From NCBI GenBank assembly GCA_017553575.1, contig JAFZKQ010000026.1, positions 1 through 44,173 of the forward strand: 44,173 nt of DNA, in the 5' to 3' direction. A model generated the notes under the pieces. That model had not been told where the DNA came from. It ran no database searches and saw only the letters and a program-made list of their open reading frames with translations. A program made the translations under genes and the position numbers. Within the stretch, counting starts at the first letter, position 1, and each line of letters begins with the position of its first letter. Origin of the DNA: Paludibacteraceae bacterium (GTDB lineage Bacteria; Bacteroidota; Bacteroidia; Bacteroidales; Paludibacteraceae). Shown in pieces: positions 16,867 to 26,612 of the stretch.

Positions 16867-16901
16867 AGGCTGCCCTTCCGCTTGGGAGAGCAGCCTTTTT
16901 T
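16867..16901 (+). terminator. Rho-independent terminator after the first GH5 gene
   Basis: AGGCTGC pairs with GCAGCCT around a 15-base loop, and the stem runs into a T-rich tract. Confidence 0.8.
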
Positions 16902-16915
16902 GAATAAAGCATAGT

Positions 16916-17764
16916 ATGGATTCGACGAGAAGACAGATGGGTAGTATGTCCGCCGTGCAGCAGGAACCTTTCTCTATCCGACGGTTGGATGAAAGCTGTT
17001 ACTGGCTCTGTTGTCCTACGCCAATGATGCGTCCCATGGTCATTAGCTTCGTCTTTTTGACTCAGGGCGAGATTTTGGTGGAGGATGCGGAAGGCGGAAA
17101 GTTCTTGGTGCATAAGAATGCGATGCTGCTTGTGCCGCAGGGCAGTGCCTTCTCCATCCGCTATTACAAGGAGGCGGTAGGGTATATGGGAGGCTTCCAT
17201 AGCAGTTTCGTGAATTGCGACTTCTTCAGGGCGGAGACACTTTTCGCTTCCCATCCGGTGCATGCTCTTTTGCAAGTTCCTCTGTCGGAGTCGGATGTTC
17301 GTATGTTGGACACCCTGTTTGCCCGAATCGTGCAGGAGGTTGCCAAGGAGGAGGTCAATCGCAATTTGGTGAAGTCCTTCTTTGTCTCTTGCTTGTTCCA
17401 GTTGGCTGGGGGCATAAGTGTCTCGCAGGCACCTTTGGCAGATTCCATCAGCAATGCCTTTTTGGAGATGATTTTTGACGAGACGAAGCCGTTGCTCTCC
17501 GTGAAGGAGTATGCCGATACTTTTTCTGTTACGCCGAATCATCTAAATAAATTGATTAAGAACCACACCGACAAACCAGTCTCCGCTTGGATTGAAGAAT
17601 CCTTAATTATGCGTGCGAAGCTTCTTTTGTTGGAATCGGACAAGACGGTGGCAGAGGTGGCAGAGTGCTTGAATATCTTGGATCAATCCTATTTCGCGCG
17701 TAAATTTAAGAAGGTGGTGGGGCTTTCCCCATTGTCTTATCGGATGATGAATAAAAAGTCCTAA
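16916..17764 (+). CDS. AraC-family transcriptional regulator
   Basis: A 282-residue DNA-binding regulator. The N-terminal part (about 15-165) is a cupin-like sensing domain. The C-terminal 95 residues hold the two helix-turn-helix motifs of AraC/XylS proteins: 'SVKEYADTFSVTPNHLNKLIK' type first HTH around 190-212, and 'TVAEVAECLNILDQSYFARKFKKVVGLSP' type second HTH with the family's closing 'PLSYR'. It sits between the surface GH5 and a TonB-dependent receptor on the same strand, 109 bases before the receptor, so it probably controls the receptor and perhaps the glucan genes. The effector is unknown. Confidence 0.9.
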   Translation: MDSTRRQMGSMSAVQQEPFSIRRLDESCYWLCCPTPMMRPMVISFVFLTQGEILVEDAEGGKFLVHKNAMLLVPQGSAFSIRYYKEAVGYMGGFHSSFVNCDFFRAETLFASHPVHALLQVPLSESDVRMLDTLFARIVQEVAKEEVNRNLVKSFFVSCLFQLAGGISVSQAPLADSISNAFLEMIFDETKPLLSVKEYADTFSVTPNHLNKLIKNHTDKPVSAWIEESLIMRAKLLLLESDKTVAEVAECLNILDQSYFARKFKKVVGLSPLSYRMMNKKS

Positions 17765-17805
17765 AAAAACAGTTTGGTGTCCTATTCTTATTGGATAGAC
17801 CGTAC

Positions 17806-17813
17806 TATCTTTG
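17806..17813 (+). promoter_or_regulatory. Predicted -7 box before TonB-dependent receptor
   Basis: TATCTTTG matches TAnnTTTG about 60 bases before the receptor start. No TTTG lies at the right distance upstream, as is common for promoters that need an activator such as the AraC protein encoded next door (inference). Confidence 0.4.
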
Positions 17814-17873
17814 CCGGCGATAACGGAGATTGTTTGAAATCTCTTTTTTTTCGATTACTTCAGTAAAAACTAA

Positions 17874-20138
17874 ATGGCAACGAGTGCGGGACGTATTTGT
17901 TTTTTGATTGGATGTTTTGCCCTAGGGGCAACCACATTGATGGGACAACAGGAGGAATCCTCCATCTCTTTGGACGAGGTTTCTATCATTGCGGTAAAGG
18001 AGAATAAACCTATACGGGAACAGGCTGTTTCGGCTTCCTCTTTCAACATGGAACAGGTCTCTAGTGCGACGGTCTCGTCCGTGAAGGATTTTTCGGCTTC
18101 TATCCCAAACTTCTATCAGCCGGAGTATGGTTCGCAAATGACCTCCTCCATCTACATCCGAGGCTTGGGCGCCCGTATCGACCAACCGGTCATGGGACTG
18201 AATGTGGACGAGGTCCCTTTCTTGAACAAGAACAATTACGATTTCGATCTCTTTGATGTTTGTCGCCTGGAGATGTTGCGTGGCCCACAGGGTACGTTGT
18301 ACGGACGCAATACGATGTGCGGCGTGATGAATCTTTTCACGCTTTCCCCCGCTTCTTATACAGGAACTCGTTTTTCTGCCGATTACTCATCGGAGAACAC
18401 GGTCAAGTTGAAGGGCTCTACCTATCATCAGTTGAACAAGAAGTTCGCTTTTTCCCTTGCGGCACTTTATAATCACACGGACGGTTTTTATACCAATCTC
18501 TATGACGGAGACAAATGTGACCCCTCTAATTCTGGGGCCTTCCGTGCAAGGATGGTTTGGACGCCCAACCGTTATTGGAAGGTGGACAATTCCTTCTCTT
18601 TGGGCTTGGTGTCACAAGGAGGCTATGCCTATGCCTTGTACGATGATTCATTGAAAACACATCTTCCGGTTAATTATAATGACGGATCCTCCTATGAGCG
18701 TTTCTCGTTGATGGACGGACTCTCCATTCGTCGTGTGGGCGATCGATACCTCTTTTCAAGTGTCACGAGTTATCAATACCTTGATGATGATTTGAACATG
18801 GATAATGATTTCACGCCGGTCGATGTCTTCACGCTTGAGCAAGCCCAAAAGGAACATGCCCTCACGCAAGATTTCTTGCTGAAGTCCAAGAGGGATGGCA
18901 TCTGGCACTGGCAGTGCGGCTTGTGGGGCTTTTACAAGCATATTGATATGTCAGCGCCTGTCACGTTTAAGCGGGGTGGCATCGAACAACTGATCTTGGA
19001 TAATGCGAACAAAGGCATCCATGCTGTTTTCCCATCCGACTATTTGGATATCAAGGAGAATCAGTTTGTGGTCTATAGCCATTTCGATATGCCTACTTAT
19101 GGGGCTGCGCTCTATCATCAGTCGGAATTTAAGTTGGGTGACCATTGGTTGGCTACGATCGGACTTCGGATGGATTACGAGGCGGCTTCGATGACATACA
19201 GAAACCAGGCTGACGTCAATTACTATTTCTCCCTCTTGATGGACGATTTCCAACCGCTTCGTACGGAGATGAACGGCAAGGAGACGAACCATTTCGTCGA
19301 GTTCCTCCCGAAGGTCTCTTTGCAGTATAGCATTGACAAACGAAACAACCTTTATGCCTACGTCGCAAAGGGCTATAAGGCAGGAGGCTTCAACACGCAG
19401 ATCTTTTCGGACATCCTACAGACTCGGATGATGAATGGCATGATGGATAAGTTGGGCGTCCACATGGATGGAGTGGGAGAGACGACCTACAATTCCGCCA
19501 AGGCAACCACCTACGACCCCGAATATAGTTGGAACTATGAGTTGGGTGGCCATTTCTCCCTCCTCAATTCAACGTTGCTGGCCGATGTGGCTCTTTTCTA
19601 TATCGATTGCCGCGATCAGCAATTGACGGTCTTCCCGCAAGGAAAGAATGTCGGCAGGATGATGACCAATGCGGGGCGGACGAGAAGTTACGGTGGCGAG
19701 GCTTCGTTGACCTACGAACCGAATGATTGGCTTTTTTCTTTGGCATATGGCTATACAAATGCTAAATTTGTGGATTTTTACGATGGAAGGGCCGATTATG
19801 CGGGAAACCGTGTGCCGTACTCTCCCTCTAATACGCTCTCGGCACTTACCCAATATACGTGGCATCTGAAGGCTTTTGTCGATAAGATAGTCTTGAAGGC
19901 AGATGGAAAACTGTTGGGTGACATCTATTGGAATGAGGCGAACGACTATAAACAAGACCTCTATTTCCTTTTGGGAGGCGGTGTCTCGTTCGTCCATAAG
20001 AAGATGGAACTAGGATTCTGGGGCAAGAATTTGACGGACGAAGCGTATGATACCTTCTATTTCCGTTCCATGGGGAATGACTTCTTCCAGGCAGGCAAGC
20101 CTCGTCAGTTGGGCGTCTCGTTCCGTTGGGAAATATGA
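17874..20138 (+). CDS. TonB-dependent outer-membrane receptor, non-SusC type
   Basis: A 754-residue ligand-gated outer-membrane channel powered by TonB/ExbBD. After the signal peptide (to about MGQQ, residue 26) comes the plug: 'SSIYIRGLGARIDQPVMGL', 'DEVPF' and the hallmark 'LEMLRGPQGTLYGRNTMCG' at about 135-155. The rest is a beta barrel with alternating aromatic strands, including 'NLYAYVAKGYKAGGFNTQ' and 'GKNLTDEAYDTFY' near the end. It lacks the N-terminal carboxypeptidase-like domain and the SusD partner of SusC-type glycan importers. In architecture it resembles siderophore, vitamin or small-oligomer receptors. The AraC gene upstream and glucan enzymes around it make a sugar ligand possible but unproved. 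Confidence 0.92.
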   Translation: MATSAGRICFLIGCFALGATTLMGQQEESSISLDEVSIIAVKENKPIREQAVSASSFNMEQVSSATVSSVKDFSASIPNFYQPEYGSQMTSSIYIRGLGARIDQPVMGLNVDEVPFLNKNNYDFDLFDVCRLEMLRGPQGTLYGRNTMCGVMNLFTLSPASYTGTRFSADYSSENTVKLKGSTYHQLNKKFAFSLAALYNHTDGFYTNLYDGDKCDPSNSGAFRARMVWTPNRYWKVDNSFSLGLVSQGGYAYALYDDSLKTHLPVNYNDGSSYERFSLMDGLSIRRVGDRYLFSSVTSYQYLDDDLNMDNDFTPVDVFTLEQAQKEHALTQDFLLKSKRDGIWHWQCGLWGFYKHIDMSAPVTFKRGGIEQLILDNANKGIHAVFPSDYLDIKENQFVVYSHFDMPTYGAALYHQSEFKLGDHWLATIGLRMDYEAASMTYRNQADVNYYFSLLMDDFQPLRTEMNGKETNHFVEFLPKVSLQYSIDKRNNLYAYVAKGYKAGGFNTQIFSDILQTRMMNGMMDKLGVHMDGVGETTYNSAKATTYDPEYSWNYELGGHFSLLNSTLLADVALFYIDCRDQQLTVFPQGKNVGRMMTNAGRTRSYGGEASLTYEPNDWLFSLAYGYTNAKFVDFYDGRADYAGNRVPYSPSNTLSALTQYTWHLKAFVDKIVLKADGKLLGDIYWNEANDYKQDLYFLLGGGVSFVHKKMELGFWGKNLTDEAYDTFYFRSMGNDFFQAGKPRQLGVSFRWEI

Positions 20139-20191
20139 ATGGCATGAGGTTTGAATCAATTATATCGTTATATTTATAGATGTTTAATGTT

Positions 20192-20722
20192 ATGAAATTT
20201 AAGTATTTAACATGGGCTGTGTTGCTCGGTGCACTCTCTTTCGGTGCAGCCTCTTGTGAGGATGACGACGATGATGATGCAAATGGATCTGAAACAACCG
20301 ATGAGAAGGATAAAAAAGACGACAAGAAAGATGACAAGAAGGGATCGGAGGAGACGTCGGATACAACATCTTATATTGGCCAGATGTTTGTCGATTACTC
20401 TGATTTGACCTACAGGTCAGATTCTGTTAGTGTTAAAAGTTCGTATGATTCATTGGGCAATGTCAATTTGGATCTTCTCGGTGTGAGATTTGTTCCACAA
20501 ATGCCTGTAACGGTGAATTTGACGGTGCCAAGCATCCCTAAAAAGCAGAGTGAGGGCGTAATCACTTTCCAAGCAGACACCGTCGTTCCTACGATGTCTT
20601 CACGTCCTGTTGAAAAGTATACAGCTTATGATATAAAGGGAGAAATCAAGGGTGACTCCATCACTTTCTCGTTGAAGTTTGGTGATTATCCGACTTCTTA
20701 CAAGGGAAAGTTGCAAGAATAA
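20192..20722 (+). CDS. Acidic surface-type lipoprotein, possible calycin-like domain
   Basis: Start at 20192 (MKFKYLTW) preferred over an in-frame ATG at 20180, because it places the basic residues at the front of the signal peptide. The lipobox is AASC, and the lipid Cys is followed at once by E and six Asp, which is a strong version of the Bacteroides surface-export signal, so it is predicted on the outside of the cell. A Lys/Asp-rich linker (about 20 residues) precedes a beta-strand domain with 'YDIKGEIKGDSITFSLKFG' that recalls the calycin-like lipoproteins of Bacteroidales. It is 53 bases after the receptor, so a ligand-binding partner of it is plausible. A strong terminator follows. Confidence 0.72.
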   Translation: MKFKYLTWAVLLGALSFGAASCEDDDDDDANGSETTDEKDKKDDKKDDKKGSEETSDTTSYIGQMFVDYSDLTYRSDSVSVKSSYDSLGNVNLDLLGVRFVPQMPVTVNLTVPSIPKKQSEGVITFQADTVVPTMSSRPVEKYTAYDIKGEIKGDSITFSLKFGDYPTSYKGKLQE

Positions 20723-20739
20723 TAGGATTTTTAAGGGAT

Positions 20740-20776
20740 GAGGGTATGCCGCGAACGACGGTATGCCCTCTTTTTT
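20740..20776 (+). terminator. Rho-independent terminator after the lipoprotein
   Basis: A 12-base-pair stem (GAGGGTATGCCG with CGGTATGCCCTC, two G-U pairs) and seven-base loop are followed by six T residues. Confidence 0.9.
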
Positions 20777-20906
20777 GTGCCTTTCCTTCGCTTCCTCTAT
20801 GACGAATATTTCTCCTTACCACTTCATTCCCAACCCATAAGTTTACCAATTTGCCCGATGTTGAAAAATCGCTGAGATAAATCTCTTTTTTTTTCTAATT
20901 TAATTT

Positions 20907-20914
20907 TATATTTG
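20907..20914 (+). promoter_or_regulatory. Predicted -7 box before GH94
   Basis: TATATTTG fits the -7 consensus, 64 bases before the GH94 start codon and downstream of a strong terminator, so a promoter is needed here. The -33 position holds a T-run instead of TTTG. Confidence 0.5.
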
Positions 20915-20977
20915 TACGTTTTGAAGTATGTCAAAAACAGAGTATAAACTAAATAATAATTAAAAAAAATTCTAAGT

Positions 20978-23470
20978 ATGGAATTCGGACATTTTGATGA
21001 TGCGAGCCGTGAGTTCGTCATTACCAATCCAGCTACACCGTTCCCTTGGATCAACTACCTTGGTAACGAGGACTTCTTTGGTTTGATTTCAAACACCGCA
21101 GGAGGTTATGATTTCTATAAGGACGCTAAGTTCCGTCGTATTACTCGTTATCGTTACAATGGTGTGCCAATGGATAATGGTGGCCGTTATTTTTATATCA
21201 ACGACAACGGTACGGTTTGGAATCCAGGTTGGAAACCTTGCAAGACTCCGCTCGACTCTTACGAGTGCCGTCATGGTATGAACTATACACGCATCACCGG
21301 TTCTAAGAACGGTATCGAGGCATCTGTTCTTTTCTTCGTTCCATTGAAGACATGGGCTGAGGTTCAGAAAGTTACTCTTAAGAATACTACAAAGGAGACG
21401 AAGAAGATTAAGCTCTTCTCTTTCGCTGAGTGGTGTCTTTGGAATGCTGCTACCGATATGGAGAACTTCCAACGTAACTGGTCAACTGGTGAGGTGGAGA
21501 TCGACGGTAGCGTGATTTACCACAAGACAGAGTACAAGGAGCGTCGTAACCACTATGCATACTATGCTGTAACTAACGCAAAGATTGATGGATATGATAC
21601 GGACCGTGAGTCATTCATCGGACTTTACAACGAGTTCGCTGATCCTCAATGTGTAATGGCTGGTAAGCCTAGCAATTCACTTGCTCATGGTTGGTCACCA
21701 ATCGCATCTCACTATATCGAAGTTGAGTTGAAGCCAGGCGAAAGCAAGGATTATATCTTCGTGCTTGGTTATGTTGAGAATGAGCAAGATAAGAAGTTCT
21801 CTAAGGAGGATATCGCTCGTAAGAAGAATGGTTCGCTCATCTCTTCTCAAGATTCTGATGTGACTCTTGTAAATAAGGAGAAGGCTCTCGAGACAATCAA
21901 GCGTTTCTCTACAGTTAAGGCTGTTGACGATGCATTTGCAGAACTTGCAGCTATGTGGGATAAGTTGCTTGAGGTTTATGTCGTTAAGTCTGATGACGAG
22001 AAATTGAACCGTATGGTTAACATCTGGAGCCAATACCAATGTATGATCACCTTCAACTTCTCTCGTTCAGCATCCTTCTTCGAGAGTGGTATCGGTCGTG
22101 GTATGGGATTCCGTGATTCTAACCAAGACTTGGTTGGTTTCGTTCACCAAGTTCCTTCCCGTGCTCGTCAACGTATCATTGATATCGCTTCTACGCAATT
22201 CCCAGATGGTGGTTGCTACCACCAATACCAACCATTGACTAAGCGTGGTAACAATGACATCGGTGGTGGATTCAACGATGACCCATGCTGGTTGATCTTC
22301 GGTACGGCTGCTTATGTTAAGGAGACAGGTGACTTCTCTATCTTGGACGAGCCTGTTCCATTCGATAACAAGCCAGGTTCTGAGGTCTCTTTGTTCGAAC
22401 ACTTGAAGATCTCTTTCAACCACGTAGTAAACAACCTCGGTCCTCACATGTTGCCGTTGATCGGTCGTGCTGACTGGAACGACTGCTTGAACTTGAACTG
22501 CTTCTCTTGGGATCCAAACGAGTCATTCCAAACAACAGAGAACAATTCAGTAGGTAGCAAGGCTGAGTCTTTGATGATCGCAGGTTTGTTCGTTGTGACT
22601 GGTAAGGACTATGTAGAGCTTTGCAAGCAATTGGGCAAGGCTGATGAGGCTGCTCGTGCTCAAAAGTGCATCGACTCTATGGTTGAGGCTGTTAAGAAGC
22701 ATGGTTGGGACGGTGATTGGTATCTTCGTGCATACGACTTCTACGGAAACAAGATCGGTTCTAAGGAGTGTGAGGAAGGTAAGATCTTCATCGAGAGCCA
22801 AGGTTTCTGTACAATGGCTGGTATCGGTTTGGAAGAGGGTATGGTTGACAAGGCTATCGACTCTTGTAAGAAATATCTCGATTGCGAGCACGGTATGGTG
22901 CTTAACAACCCTGCTTATACAACTTATCACGTTGAGATGGGTGAGATCAGTTCTTATCCTGCTGGATATAAGGAAAATGCAGGTATCTTCTGTCACAACA
23001 ACCCTTGGGTGATCATCGGTGAGACGGTTGCCGGACGTGGTAACGATGCTTGGGAGCTCTTCCGCAAGATCGCTCCTATGTATTTGAAGGATCAAGCGCT
23101 TCATAAGGTTGAGCCTTACGTAAACTGCCAAATGGTAGCTGGTAAGGATGCCGCTAAGCCAGGTGAGGGTAAGAACTCTTGGTTGACGGGTACGGCTGCT
23201 TGGATGTGGTTGACAGTGAGCCAATACCTTTTGGGTATCAAGCCTGCTTATACAGGTTTGGAGGTCAATCCTTGCTTGCCAGCAGACATCAAGGGCTATT
23301 CTGTAAACCGTATCTTCCGTGATGCAGAATACAGCATTAAGGTGACAAACCCAAGTGGTGTTCAAAAGGGCGTTAAGAAATTGGTTGTCAACGGTAAGGA
23401 AATCGCCGGCAACATAGTTCCTATGCAACCTGCAGGCTCTAAGAATACCGTGGAAGTCATCATGGGATAG
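20978..23470 (+). CDS. GH94 cellobiose phosphorylase
   Basis: A cytoplasmic enzyme that splits cellobiose with phosphate into alpha-glucose 1-phosphate and glucose. The 830 residues have no signal peptide. The N-terminal beta-sandwich (about 1-290) begins with the family's '[16 protein letters not shown]'. The (alpha/alpha)6 catalytic domain contains '[18 protein letters not shown]' (372-389), '[13 protein letters not shown]' and the general-acid motif [10 protein letters not shown] (496-505). These match cellobiose phosphorylase rather than the longer chitobiose or cyclic-glucan relatives. Codon bias is strong (GGT, CGT, AAG), suggesting high expression. It leads a run with GH5, GH3 and the symporter that would supply its substrate. 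Confidence 0.95.
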   Translation: MEFGHFDDASREFVITNPATPFPWINYLGNEDFFGLISNTAGGYDFYKDAKFRRITRYRYNGVPMDNGGRYFYINDNGTVWNPGWKPCKTPLDSYECRHGMNYTRITGSKNGIEASVLFFVPLKTWAEVQKVTLKNTTKETKKIKLFSFAEWCLWNAATDMENFQRNWSTGEVEIDGSVIYHKTEYKERRNHYAYYAVTNAKIDGYDTDRESFIGLYNEFADPQCVMAGKPSNSLAHGWSPIASHYIEVELKPGESKDYIFVLGYVENEQDKKFSKEDIARKKNGSLISSQDSDVTLVNKEKALETIKRFSTVKAVDDAFAELAAMWDKLLEVYVVKSDDEKLNRMVNIWSQYQCMITFNFSRSASFFESGIGRGMGFRDSNQDLVGFVHQVPSRARQRIIDIASTQFPDGGCYHQYQPLTKRGNNDIGGGFNDDPCWLIFGTAAYVKETGDFSILDEPVPFDNKPGSEVSLFEHLKISFNHVVNNLGPHMLPLIGRADWNDCLNLNCFSWDPNESFQTTENNSVGSKAESLMIAGLFVVTGKDYVELCKQLGKADEAARAQKCIDSMVEAVKKHGWDGDWYLRAYDFYGNKIGSKECEEGKIFIESQGFCTMAGIGLEEGMVDKAIDSCKKYLDCEHGMVLNNPAYTTYHVEMGEISSYPAGYKENAGIFCHNNPWVIIGETVAGRGNDAWELFRKIAPMYLKDQALHKVEPYVNCQMVAGKDAAKPGEGKNSWLTGTAAWMWLTVSQYLLGIKPAYTGLEVNPCLPADIKGYSVNRIFRDAEYSIKVTNPSGVQKGVKKLVVNGKEIAGNIVPMQPAGSKNTVEVIMG

Positions 23471-23479
23471 TCTGAAAAG

Positions 23480-23520
23480 ATAAGGGGAGGGGAGTCCGAG
23501 GAGGATGCTCTTCCCCTTAT
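23480..23520 (+). terminator. Hairpin between GH94 and the second GH5
   Basis: ATAAGGGGA pairs with TCCCCTTAT, with a looser inner part. There is no clear T tract behind it, so it may be an attenuator or an mRNA-stabilising structure rather than a full stop. Confidence 0.5.
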
Positions 23521-23544
23521 AATCCATAATTAATAATTTAGAGA

Positions 23545-24786
23545 ATGAAAAAAATTTTCATTGGTGCTTTGCTTGCCGCTTCCTTGGGCTTGTACTCTTG
23601 TGGCGGATGTGCGTCAAAGCCCGAATCAGTTACTACTGTGGACACAAGACCTGTCTATCCAGAGGGTTCTCCTGTCGCTAAGCACGGTAGATTACAAGTA
23701 AAAGGCACTCAACTTTGTGACGAAGCGGGAGAGCCTGTCCAATTGGCTGGAATGAGTACGATGGGCTGGCAATGGTGTGGCGACTGCTACAGCAAGGAGT
23801 CTATCGAGACGTTGGCCAAAGAATGGAACATCAATGTGTTGCGCCTTGCCATGTATGTTGAGGAGGAGGGGTATAATACCGATCCTGAGGGATTCCGCGA
23901 GAAGATGTGCGAGTATATCGACATCTGCGGTGAGCTCGGTATCTATTGTATTGTGGATTGGCATATCTTGACTCCTGGAAATCCGTTGGATCCTAAGTAT
24001 TCGGGAGCTGACGAGTTTTTCCGTTTCATTGCAAACAAATATGCGGAAAAGTCGCACTTGTTGTATGAAATCTGTAACGAGCCAAACAACTGCCAGGAGA
24101 AGGCTGATACGACGAAGCCTTGGGTATGTACGCGTGAGTCGAACGTGACTTGGGATATGATCGCTGAGTATGCGAACCGTATCATTCCTGTCATCCATAC
24201 GGAGTATGATGTCGTTGGCGCGCAACATCCGATCGTTATCGTGGGTACTCCTCAATGGGACCAGTTGGTGGATGCTTGTTTGAAGGATGGTATGTGCCAA
24301 GGCAACGGAAAGGATATCTGTGATGATTATCCTGCCCGCGATGCTCGTCTTAAGTACGACAACGTGATGTATACGTTCCATTTCTATGCAAATGAACACA
24401 ATTCAGGATTCGAGAAGGACGGAAAGCCTGATTTCTATAACATGTATTCGTATATGTATGATGTCTTGGGCAAATTGCCTGTCTTCTGTTCTGAGTTCGG
24501 CCCTACGAATGCGGACGGTAACGGACCTGTCGCTTTTGACTGGACAGACACGTGGTTGTTGATGTTCAAGGGAAATAACGAAGGTAAGCAAATCGTTAGT
24601 TTCTGTAACTGGAGTTTCTCTGACAACTTCAGGTCTTCTTCCGTGCTTCAACCAGGTGCTTGTGAAAAACAGGAGTGGAACAATGTGACTCCTGCTGGCG
24701 AGTATATCAAGAAGGTGTTTGCCGTAGTCAATAACAATGCGGTTGACACTACTGTATTGAAAGCTAAGAATATTTACACTAAGTAA
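23545..24786 (+). CDS. GH5 endo-beta-glucanase, lipoprotein
   Basis: A 413-residue paralogue of the first GH5. It has a type II signal peptide with lipobox LYSC (Cys19). The next residues (GGCASK) lack acidic export signals, so it probably faces the periplasm (inference). Catalytic residues are intact: Arg100, His140 (VDWHIL), Asn178-Glu179 (CNEP), His279-Tyr281 (YTFHFY), Glu317 (SEFGP) and Trp356. It differs from the paralogue in the first substrate loop, where SSHGLAWFPACY becomes STMGWQWCGDCY. It also has a 20-residue insertion with extra Cys after the acid/base Glu, and no T9SS domain. It probably trims imported beta-glucan oligomers. Confidence 0.92.
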   Translation: MKKIFIGALLAASLGLYSCGGCASKPESVTTVDTRPVYPEGSPVAKHGRLQVKGTQLCDEAGEPVQLAGMSTMGWQWCGDCYSKESIETLAKEWNINVLRLAMYVEEEGYNTDPEGFREKMCEYIDICGELGIYCIVDWHILTPGNPLDPKYSGADEFFRFIANKYAEKSHLLYEICNEPNNCQEKADTTKPWVCTRESNVTWDMIAEYANRIIPVIHTEYDVVGAQHPIVIVGTPQWDQLVDACLKDGMCQGNGKDICDDYPARDARLKYDNVMYTFHFYANEHNSGFEKDGKPDFYNMYSYMYDVLGKLPVFCSEFGPTNADGNGPVAFDWTDTWLLMFKGNNEGKQIVSFCNWSFSDNFRSSSVLQPGACEKQEWNNVTPAGEYIKKVFAVVNNNAVDTTVLKAKNIYTK

Positions 24787-24795
24787 TCTCATCTA

Positions 24796-24829
24796 GGGGG
24801 AGGTGGTTTTTCCCGCTTCCCCCTTTTTT
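24796..24829 (+). terminator. Rho-independent terminator between GH5 and GH3
   Basis: GGGGGAGGTGG pairs with CCGCTTCCCCC (two G-U) over a short loop, then six T residues. Because the GH3 gene starts only 15 bases later, partial read-through probably sets the GH3 level. Confidence 0.85.
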
Positions 24830-24843
24830 AATTTTGGAAAGGC

Positions 24844-26592
24844 ATGAAAATAGCAAAAAACCTTTTTGTGTTGACTTCAGCTGTGATTGCGTTCTCTTCC
24901 TGCTCGCAACAAAAGCAAAAATCCGATATTGTTAGACCAACTTATGGGTATGTTGCTGTAGACACATCTTGGAAGTCCTTATCTCTTCGAGAGAAAATCG
25001 GTCAGACCATGATGGTGGTCGCTAAGTATGAGGATCATAAGGCGGCTGCGGATGGCACAATCGCCTCCTTTATGGCTAAATATCCGGTGGGTAGCCTTTT
25101 TATCGCCGATTGGTATTTGAAGGAGAAGTCTCACGGAGAAGATCCTTTGCAGTTGTTGTCTTCCCTTTTGAAAGAGTATAACGCGAATGCTAAAGCTCCG
25201 TTGTTGGTCTGCGAGGATTTTGAGCGTGGTATTGGCGAGACGTATTCGAAATATACGCATCTTCCTGTCGGAATGGCATTGGGTGCGGCCGGAGACACTT
25301 CCTTGGCCTATGATTTGGGACAGTCCATCGCACTTGAGGCGAAGGAAATGGGCTTCAACTGGTTGTTGCATCCTGTCTGCGACTTGAACATGAATCCTTT
25401 GCAGGAGTTGGTGGTCGAGCGTTCGGTATCGGATGATGCGGAGAAGGCGTTGCCTATCTTGAAGAGCCAGATGAATGGTCTTCATAAGCAAGGTGTGATT
25501 TCGACGGTTAAACACTTCCCTGGCGACGGTGTTACGATGCGTAACCAGCATATTGTTACGACGGCTAACTCTTTGTCGAAAGAGGAGTGGAACAATACTT
25601 TTGGTAAACTTTTCTCTGGATTGATCGATAATGGGGCAGCTTCCATCATGGTGGGACATATTCAATTGCCTGCTTATCAGACGGAGAAAATCAATGGTCA
25701 GTTGCCACCTGCCACTCTTTCTAAGGAGTTGATGATCGATTTGTTGAAGAACAAATTCAATTATCAAGGTGTAATCATCACGGATGCTTTGAATATGGGC
25801 GGTTGTGCGGGTTACTATAAGAACGAGTTGGAGGTTTCTGTTCAATGCTTCGCGGCGGGTGCCGATGTCGTACTTTGGCCTGATTTGGCTTATATGGATA
25901 CGGTGGAGGCTCGCATCAACCGTGGAGAAATCCCTATGTCCCGTTTGGATGATGCCGTTGCTCGTGTTTGGGCTATGCGTGAGCGCTTTGGCTTGAATGT
26001 GAAGACGGACTCTTTGTCTACTCCTATGACGGAGGAGGCTAAGGCGTTGGTTCAGAAGACGGGTACGGCTATCGCTGAGAAAGCTGTGACTTTGGTCGAG
26101 GACAGAAACGGATCCCTTCCTTTGAAGGTTGAGAAGGACAAGAAAATCCTTGTGATCGAGGTGGGTGAAGAGATGAGCGAAGGCAAGATGGAGGTGACGA
26201 AGAACGAACTCCAAAGCCGTGGCTTCGAGGTGACAGTGATGGATAATCCTCACTTCTATCAATGGGGCTACCGTATCGATTCTTTGAGCACTTACGATAA
26301 GATTCTGGTTTGCTTCGAAAACCGTTATTTCCATCCGTTGGGTACTTGCTTGTTGAAGAACAAGGAGTCTTTTGCGGTGTGGACAGCTAATATGACGGAC
26401 CCGAGCAAGCGTATCGCAATCTCTTATGCAAATCCTTATACGTTGGATATATACGAGGCTATGTCGCCAGTGAAAATCAATGCGTATAGTATTGATGCCT
26501 TTACGCAAAAGGCAGTGGTTAAGGCTTTGTGCGGCGAGATTCCGTTCGTGGGTAAATCTCCTGTGAAATTGAACCGTGATGAATTAAAGTAG
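24844..26592 (+). CDS. GH3-family glycoside hydrolase, lipoprotein
   Basis: A 582-residue lipoprotein (lipobox FSSC, Cys20; no acidic signal after it, so probably periplasmic). The (beta/alpha)8 domain (about 45-375) carries KHFPGDGVTMRNQH (223-236) and the nucleophile Asp314 in ITDALNMGG. This is the NagZ/beta-N-acetylhexosaminidase-like branch of GH3, not the SDW branch of ordinary beta-glucosidases. The Asp-Ser-His catalytic loop of NagZ reads Asn-Gln-His here. A second alpha/beta domain (about 400-560) follows. Context between GH5 and a sugar symporter points to cleaving short glucan oligomers, but the motifs leave the substrate open. Confidence 0.88.
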   Translation: MKIAKNLFVLTSAVIAFSSCSQQKQKSDIVRPTYGYVAVDTSWKSLSLREKIGQTMMVVAKYEDHKAAADGTIASFMAKYPVGSLFIADWYLKEKSHGEDPLQLLSSLLKEYNANAKAPLLVCEDFERGIGETYSKYTHLPVGMALGAAGDTSLAYDLGQSIALEAKEMGFNWLLHPVCDLNMNPLQELVVERSVSDDAEKALPILKSQMNGLHKQGVISTVKHFPGDGVTMRNQHIVTTANSLSKEEWNNTFGKLFSGLIDNGAASIMVGHIQLPAYQTEKINGQLPPATLSKELMIDLLKNKFNYQGVIITDALNMGGCAGYYKNELEVSVQCFAAGADVVLWPDLAYMDTVEARINRGEIPMSRLDDAVARVWAMRERFGLNVKTDSLSTPMTEEAKALVQKTGTAIAEKAVTLVEDRNGSLPLKVEKDKKILVIEVGEEMSEGKMEVTKNELQSRGFEVTVMDNPHFYQWGYRIDSLSTYDKILVCFENRYFHPLGTCLLKNKESFAVWTANMTDPSKRIAISYANPYTLDIYEAMSPVKINAYSIDAFTQKAVVKALCGEIPFVGKSPVKLNRDELK

Positions 26593-26612
26593 AAAATTTT
26601 TAATTTAATAAA

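Noticed and set aside
17874..20722. SusC/SusD polysaccharide importer pair
   Set aside because: The receptor is too short and lacks the SusC N-terminal domain, and the lipoprotein is far smaller than SusD with no SusD helices.
24979..26508. A 509-residue minus-strand frame opposite the GH3 gene
   Set aside because: The composition is His/Arg/Ile-heavy with no family, as expected for the antisense of a biased gene.
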